DNA from: Phycisphaerales bacterium
GTDB lineage: Bacteria; Planctomycetota; Phycisphaerae; Sedimentisphaerales; Anaerobacaceae
Assembly (NCBI GenBank): GCA_003141275.1
Contig: PLLM01000065.1
Location: 1 to 34,707, forward strand
Direction: 5' to 3'
Length of the DNA stretch: 34,707 nt
Part shown: positions 30,012-34,707 of the stretch, piece by piece
How the letters are laid out: every line of letters starts with the position of its first letter
How positions within the stretch are numbered: the stretch's first letter is position 1
Program-made: the position numbers and the translations under genes
The notes under the pieces: generated by a model
Database searches by the model: none
The model's input: only the letters and a program-made list of their open reading frames with translations
Told to the model about the DNA's origin: nothing

Positions 30012-31961
30012 CTACCTTTCTTTTAACATCTGCTGATACGATTCCAAACTGGCCTTGAGCTTTGTAACAACATCATCCTTACCTTCTTTTTGGGCCACTT
30101 CAATCGCCTTTTGGGCCATCTCGATGGCGCGTTTCATATCTCTTTTAGTTGCGTATGCCTGCGAAAGAAACGCTATCGGTTCAGCCACTTTGTAATCAGA
30201 CAATCGACAGGACTTTTCGAGCTGCTCTATCGCGGCATCGAGATTACCCTGTGTGCCGTAAAGCAATCCGGTCTTTTCGCAAAACAGATAGTTGTCGGGA
30301 TCCTTTTTTTGCAGGGCCAAAATTATATCAAGCGTTTTGTCCTGTTTTCCGCTCTCAACCCCTGTTTTGAACAAATTATTCAAAGCGTTCACACGCCGCG
30401 GGTCTTTCGTCAGCACCATAGCGAACTGTTCAATAGCTTCGTCGTACCGCTTTATTTTTACAAGCGCTATGCCGAAGTTATTGCGTATATCTTTGTCCGG
30501 ATTTGAACGCAGCACCAGTTCATATTCAGCAGCCGCCTCGGCGTACAGTCCTTTCTCGTATAAGGCATTCGCAAGCTTCTCGTGAGCATCTATCCACCCG
30601 GGACTAATAACCAATGATTGTCTGATATTTTCTATCGCCTCATCCAATTGCCCCTTGCTTTGGAGAACCTGACCATAGTTACTATATATTACAAAGTTAT
30701 CCGTCGTCACGTCCAGCGTATGCCGAAATAACGATTCGTTATTCTTCCAGTACCCCGTCTGCGTTCTGGTCATCAGCAGCAGCACGACCAGAACCACAAC
30801 ACCGGCCGTCGCCGGAACGATTTTGGGCAGGCGCAGTTTCGCCGATGCTTCGCCCGCAAACCAGGCGACTATGATATAAATCCCTATGCCCGGCAGGTAC
30901 ATATACCTGTCCGCCATCGCCTGCACACCCACCTGGACCAGGCCGATAACTGGCACCAATGTCCCCAGATACCAAAACCAGCCGGTCAACAAAAATCTGT
31001 GCCTGCGTCTCTCAATAATTACTACCGCCGTTAAGGCCAGTAACAACACCAGGCACAAAATCACCTTCCATAATGGATACCCATTCGCATCAAGCGGATA
31101 CAAGACCGCCAACGAGGTCGGATAAAAAACCTTGCCAATATACCTGACATACGACACCATCGCGTTTCCTGCCCGCAAACCAAGCGGCAGCGAAACCATA
31201 TCCGGCACCGCCCCCGCACCTGCCTGCGCCACATAAGTCACCACACAGAACGCCGCGGACATTACCAGAAGCGGCAACTTATCGATAATCGCCCGCCAAA
31301 ACCATCGCCACCCTTTCAGTCCGCCGAATCTGCCCATCGGCCAATAGTCCAGCAGAATCAGAACAAACGGAAGCGTCACCAGCATCGACTTGGAAAGCAA
31401 TCCCGCCGCGAAAAGAACCGCAACCATTACGTATCGCCGCCACCCCGGCTTTTGCGCATACCACAGATACGCCCATATCGTCAAAAACGCGAAAAAGTTG
31501 CTCAAGACATTCTTGCGCTCGGCAACCCAGGCGACTGATTCCACGCCAAGAGGATGCAGCCCAAAAACCGCGGCGACAAATGCACTTGGCCAAACAGCGC
31601 CCGTCATTTTCTTCAATACCAAAAAAAGCAGGATTACACTGGCGACGTGAAAACCGACACTGACCAAATGATGTCCGGCCGGTTTCATACCAAAAACGGT
31701 AACATCGATAAGATGACTTATCCACGTCAGAGGATGCCAGTTGCCCTGATACCGGGTCGTAAACGCCCACTTGATTGACTCTAAGTTCAGCCCCTTCTGT
31801 ACGTACTCGTTACTCGTAACATATTTGTCGTCATCAAAGTTAACAAAATCATTCGACCTGACCCCCTCAAACGCAGCGAACGTCGCCGCCGCCAGGGCAA
31901 TACATATCAGCAGCATCCTGGGTGTGTCCATTTGTTTCGCTTGTATATTACTGTCGGGCAT
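30012..31961 (-). CDS. GT-C-type membrane glycosyltransferase-like protein with TPR repeats (paralogue A)
   Basis: 649 aa, same architecture as the following gene. It has a single N-terminal helix, the acidic pair motif (SNDFVNFDDDKYVTSNEYVQ), about ten more helices with LFGLHPLGVESVAWVAERKN, and five TPR-like repeats from residue ~425. By eye the two proteins share well over two thirds of residues, and some DNA stretches are nearly identical. The start lies 2 nt after the DUF1638 stop codon, so translation is coupled. Both GT-C copies keep the proposed catalytic acids, so neither looks degenerate. The differences concentrate in the periplasmic loops and TPR region, which could give different acceptor specificity. 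Functional assignment is inferred from the family. Confidence 0.8.
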   Translation of the reverse strand: MPDSNIQAKQMDTPRMLLICIALAAATFAAFEGVRSNDFVNFDDDKYVTSNEYVQKGLNLESIKWAFTTRYQGNWHPLTWISHLIDVTVFGMKPAGHHLVSVGFHVASVILLFLVLKKMTGAVWPSAFVAAVFGLHPLGVESVAWVAERKNVLSNFFAFLTIWAYLWYAQKPGWRRYVMVAVLFAAGLLSKSMLVTLPFVLILLDYWPMGRFGGLKGWRWFWRAIIDKLPLLVMSAAFCVVTYVAQAGAGAVPDMVSLPLGLRAGNAMVSYVRYIGKVFYPTSLAVLYPLDANGYPLWKVILCLVLLLALTAVVIIERRRHRFLLTGWFWYLGTLVPVIGLVQVGVQAMADRYMYLPGIGIYIIVAWFAGEASAKLRLPKIVPATAGVVVLVVLLLMTRTQTGYWKNNESLFRHTLDVTTDNFVIYSNYGQVLQSKGQLDEAIENIRQSLVISPGWIDAHEKLANALYEKGLYAEAAAEYELVLRSNPDKDIRNNFGIALVKIKRYDEAIEQFAMVLTKDPRRVNALNNLFKTGVESGKQDKTLDIILALQKKDPDNYLFCEKTGLLYGTQGNLDAAIEQLEKSCRLSDYKVAEPIAFLSQAYATKRDMKRAIEMAQKAIEVAQKEGKDDVVTKLKASLESYQQMLKER

Positions 31962-31963
31962 AT

Positions 31964-32680
31964 CTATTCGGCCTTTATTATTCCCGCATCGGTCAGATCT
32001 TCACCAATCTTCTGCCCCGGCTTGACAATCAAAAAGTCCTTTTCATCCCATCGGCCATCCACAAGCCGCCGCATCAGGCCCGAATCGCCCTTCACCTCGT
32101 CATACTTCCAGTTGAGATATTGGGCCGCCTTTTTGGTGAACTGCTTTTCCCGTTCGTTGTTCGCGAATCCCCAGTCGATATACGTCGCCCAGTCGTATTC
32201 CTTCATCCAGCTCTGCTCGGTCTCTATAAGGTATCTGGCGTTGTCCTCGCCGAATTTTTCAATATATTCCTTGAGCGTCCTCTCGAAGCGTTCCTTGCCG
32301 GGCTGCATATCCGTTTCAATCCACCCCGGGCTGAACCAGTAAACCCCGCGGTGGCTATCGAAATAATCCTTGTAGGTATCCTTCGACCCCAGAAGCAGAG
32401 TTACACAGTCGTGTCCCCTCGGCACAACCATTGGAATTTTGGCCGACAAACCGATTATCCCGTTGCTGCAAAGCCCATAACCCAGAAGCGAGGCATCATA
32501 GGGCCTGTTTTGGGTATCGGTTGTCGAATCGAGCGCTTTTTGGACCTCCCGGCGCAACTTTTCCGGCTCATTGTGCAGCCCCTGCTTCATCACCACCACG
32601 TCAACGGTGTTTGGCGAGCGGGCCGCGCAATAATACGCCTCTTTTTGCATCACCTTGCATACGATAAATTGCAGCCGCAT
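31964..32680 (-). CDS. DUF1638 family protein
   Basis: 238 aa from ATG 32680 (MRLQFIVCKVMQKEAYYCAA); the frame extends to 32794 but that part overlaps the next gene's coding end. The family pattern is clear: DASLLGYGLCSNGIIGL, then MVVPRGHDCVTLLLGSKDTY and GVYWFSPGWIETD. The three cysteines (CKV, YYCAA, YGLCSN) and the HDC motif could bind a metal; this is inference. DUF1638 proteins are often found near corrinoid or methyltransfer proteins, but their function is unknown. Here it leads an operon with two GT-C/TPR proteins and mntP, which does not support that role. No Shine-Dalgarno is visible. Confidence 0.82.
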   Translation of the reverse strand: MRLQFIVCKVMQKEAYYCAARSPNTVDVVVMKQGLHNEPEKLRREVQKALDSTTDTQNRPYDASLLGYGLCSNGIIGLSAKIPMVVPRGHDCVTLLLGSKDTYKDYFDSHRGVYWFSPGWIETDMQPGKERFERTLKEYIEKFGEDNARYLIETEQSWMKEYDWATYIDWGFANNEREKQFTKKAAQYLNWKYDEVKGDSGLMRRLVDGRWDEKDFLIVKPGQKIGEDLTDAGIIKAE

Positions 32681-32747
32681 TCGCCGCAGATTACCATAAA
32701 AACGTGAAAATATAAAGATTTGCGTTTTGGTGTCTTTGCGGCTTTTT

Positions 32748-33587
32748 TTACTGTAAATCAAATGGCGTGTTATCCACAGGCTCGAACCAGCCAATGTTCA
32801 TTTTCGCCATTTCCGCGGTGTAGTTTTCTCTCAACACTGGCTTGGCCATCGGTTTTGCCTCAACGTGTCCGTCCACCCAGCCGACGTTCGCCAAACCGTA
32901 ATGTCGAAAGTGAATCGAAGGCGACACGAAGGCGGTATCAGTTATGCCATTCGTTACATAATGTGGCGGCTCAGCAAACGAATATTCCACAAGATACTGA
33001 ATCCCCTCATAATCATTACAGAATGCCGTATCCGCGAACATCAACGTCTCGGCGGTTCTCTTCACTTCCACCGCATTTGTCGTCTTGGCATATGCCTTAA
33101 TCATCGCGGCAAAAGTTGTAATTCCATTGCCCCAGAGCCGGCTGCCCAAGTATTGCATATTGTACCCGTAACCCCCGCAGCCACGCTCAAAGTTTATCAT
33201 CCCATCCTGGCTTTTTGAGAACTCAACGCTTTCGGGACATTTCTTGACCTTGCCATCCGCAAGATAACCAACTAATGGCCCCTTCAAGGGGTCAAATGGC
33301 TCATCCGGTCCGGTTCGTTTCCCGTGCCAGCGACACATCCCACCTTGCAACAATGCTATTGGATTGCATAAGTCCTCAGCCGCGGACACATAATATCCGT
33401 CGTGGTCATTCGAGTATCCGATGTTTGCCAAAACAAGCTGCTTCAGGTTCGACCTGCACACAATCGCCCTTGCTCTCGACCTTGCTGTGTTCATCGCGGG
33501 TATCGTTACCGCCATAACCACCGATATGGTCGAGACGACCACCATTACTTCTACCAGGCTGAATCCGCGTTTACCTTTTCCGCTCAT
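32748..33587 (-). CDS. Type II secretion pseudopilin-like protein with H-X9-DG motif
   Basis: 279 aa from ATG 33587 (MSGKGKRGFSLVEVMVVVST); an ATG nine nt earlier is possible. The prepilin signal is classical: basic leader, Gly at -1, Phe at +1, Glu at +5. The post-helix block reads IPAMNTARSRARAIVCRSNL followed by KQL, and the C-terminal end has an exact H-X9-DG (HYGLANVGWVDGHVEA). Two cysteine pairs in the middle (NPIALLQGGMC, GCGGYGYN) may form disulfides. It follows the secreted dockerin-like gene after 28 nt and is probably its operon partner. Presumed envelope protein; function unknown. Confidence 0.83.
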   Translation of the reverse strand: MSGKGKRGFSLVEVMVVVSTISVVMAVTIPAMNTARSRARAIVCRSNLKQLVLANIGYSNDHDGYYVSAAEDLCNPIALLQGGMCRWHGKRTGPDEPFDPLKGPLVGYLADGKVKKCPESVEFSKSQDGMINFERGCGGYGYNMQYLGSRLWGNGITTFAAMIKAYAKTTNAVEVKRTAETLMFADTAFCNDYEGIQYLVEYSFAEPPHYVTNGITDTAFVSPSIHFRHYGLANVGWVDGHVEAKPMAKPVLRENYTAEMAKMNIGWFEPVDNTPFDLQ

Positions 33588-33615
33588 AATAATCAATTAT
33601 CAATAACCAATTTTG

Positions 33616-34704
33616 TTACCGCCACTGTTCGACCTTGCGCCAGCCCTTAGCGAATTCCGCAAAGTCCTTGAAATTAACAGCTAAATCCTTTGGCTTGGCC
33701 AAATCGCAACGCGACAGGTAATTATCCTGCCCGAAATGGCTCAACCAGCAATCCGCAAAGATTTCCAAATCCCCGTAATCAACAATTCCGTCTAAGTTAA
33801 TATCCCCACTGTATTCCTGTGGCTTGAGCACCCCTATCGCCTCCAAATCAAAGCCGTCCGACCCTTTAGTAGGCCAAGCATCATATACCGGATGATTAAC
33901 ATCATAGTAACCCCAATTGGGCCAGGTACAGGGGTCTATTAGTTTATGTGCGTTGTCGTAAAAATTGCCGCTTCCCGGGATATCCACTATTCGCACATAC
34001 GAGATATTGTTCAGGTCAACAAGGCCGGCTACGACGTTCGGCTCATTGGTGATTTCGCTCAAATCAAAAGGCGTACCCGTGAATGTGCCGTAATTATTCG
34101 GATGTTTTCCGGCCAGATTATACACCTGGGTAATATCGAAATAGCAATTATACTGATTGGGGTCCAGCGCACCTGTCAAATCCACCGACGGGAATCTCGC
34201 GAAATACGTGCCGTCGGACGAAACCTCGACGTATCCAAACTCGCAGAAATACAAGTTATCTCGGGCGCGAAACCCGTTTTCAAAAACCACGAAGTCGTAG
34301 CCGTTTTGGTCGCGGATTGTCTGAGTGAACGACAAAGTGATTTGTCCGGGCGACACACCGGCGTTAATTTCGTTCTGGTCAAGGTCGCCCAAACTTACCG
34401 TGTCGTAGGAAATGTGACTATAACTCGGCCCCAATGCCATTGTCGGGTCAAAATACATAATCTCTCGCTGATATCTTGGCGATGTCGGTGTCGGCGTCGG
34501 CGTCGGGTCATAACTGAAATAATCCGTCGCCCAGCCGCGGAATATCGGGTTTATCACCCTGTTCGGGTCCGATGGCGTTGTCGCCTTGTGGTCATGCCCG
34601 ATATACGAGCATACACCAGCTTCTCTGTATGGTCCGCCCTTCACTATGGCTCCAAACAATCCAATAATCAAAAACACCGTCCACGTAACAGTTCTTTTCA
34701 TCAT
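33616..34704 (-). CDS. Secreted protein with C-terminal dockerin-like domain
   Basis: 362 aa; the ATG at 34704 (or 34701) lies 3 bp from the window edge, so the promoter and ribosome site are not visible. A signal peptide (VTWTVFLIIGLFGAIVKG) is followed by a Pro/Thr tract (DPTPTPTPTSP). The beta-rich body (~85-285) contains YDFVVFENGF and YVEVSSDGTYFARFPSVDL, a pattern common in uncharacterised planctomycete cell-surface proteins. The tail (from ~300) has a classic Ca-binding loop GDINLDGIVDYGDLEIFADCW and a degenerate partner VNFKDFAEFAKGW. The tail probably anchors the protein to a cohesin-like partner or matrix. It is followed by a pseudopilin-like gene. Confidence 0.82.
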   Translation of the reverse strand: MMKRTVTWTVFLIIGLFGAIVKGGPYREAGVCSYIGHDHKATTPSDPNRVINPIFRGWATDYFSYDPTPTPTPTSPRYQREIMYFDPTMALGPSYSHISYDTVSLGDLDQNEINAGVSPGQITLSFTQTIRDQNGYDFVVFENGFRARDNLYFCEFGYVEVSSDGTYFARFPSVDLTGALDPNQYNCYFDITQVYNLAGKHPNNYGTFTGTPFDLSEITNEPNVVAGLVDLNNISYVRIVDIPGSGNFYDNAHKLIDPCTWPNWGYYDVNHPVYDAWPTKGSDGFDLEAIGVLKPQEYSGDINLDGIVDYGDLEIFADCWLSHFGQDNYLSRCDLAKPKDLAVNFKDFAEFAKGWRKVEQWR

Positions 34705-34707
34705 CCC

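Noticed and set aside
31922-32707. 261-codon plus-strand frame opposite DUF1638
   Set aside because: Antisense shadow; the minus strand carries the family motifs and operon spacing.

Overview
The window looks like chromosome from a planctomycete of the Phycisphaerae type (Sedimentisphaerales-like). This is an inference from the gene content. There are six prepilin-like proteins with an N-terminal methylation-type helix, five or six of them ending in an H-X9-DG-type motif. There are secreted proteins ending in 'GDINLDGIVDYGDLEIF'-type EF-hand/dockerin-like tails, a choice-of-anchor beta-helix fused to a PQQ-like propeller, a PEP-CTERM protein, and GT-C/TPR membrane proteins. Coding density is ordinary, and short operons have tightly spaced or ATGA-overlapping genes.

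Layout. 1-2.9 kb: the 3' end of a GH5 cellulase, a SAM methyltransferase flanked by two 60-bp CACAGAG-type direct repeats, an inverted-repeat element and a hypothetical gene. 2.9-6.1 kb (minus): a PyrK-like flavin/2Fe-2S protein and a Na+/solute symporter with its small two-helix accessory protein, separated by a strong terminator. 6.5-9.4 kb (plus): an ECF-like sigma factor with a hydrophobic C-terminal extension, and an ABC-F ATPase with a leaderless-type promoter. 9.5-15.9 kb (minus): a five-gene operon made of a 964-aa secreted beta-helix/propeller/dockerin-like protein followed by four paralogous, atypical pseudopilin-like proteins. 16-18 kb: a plant-type cystathionine gamma-synthase-like enzyme and a more classical pseudopilin-like protein.

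18.06-20.45 kb: a 2.39-kb transposon bounded by perfect 23-bp inverted repeats. It encodes an IS1595-family (ISXO2-like) transposase and carries passengers: a 50-aa basic protein, a coiled-coil/HARE-HTH-like winged-helix protein, an intact class II tRNA and a 40-aa protein in a hairpin-rich transcript. The tRNA has a leucine-type body (long variable arm, A73) but a UGG (proline-codon) anticodon, so it may be a mobile, mistranslating tRNA. This is the most unusual part of the window.

20.6-25.4 kb (plus): a four-gene tripartite drug-efflux operon (TetR, TolC-like, EmrA-like, EmrB-like) behind a tandem array of 13-bp operator-like repeats. 25.5-27.5 kb: 6-phosphogluconolactonase and a short-repeat PEP-CTERM protein. 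27.5-32.7 kb (minus): an operon with DUF1638, two tandem GT-C/TPR membrane glycosyltransferase-like paralogues and mntP. 32.7-34.7 kb (minus): another secreted dockerin-like protein followed by a pseudopilin-like protein, repeating in miniature the arrangement at 9.5-15.9 kb.
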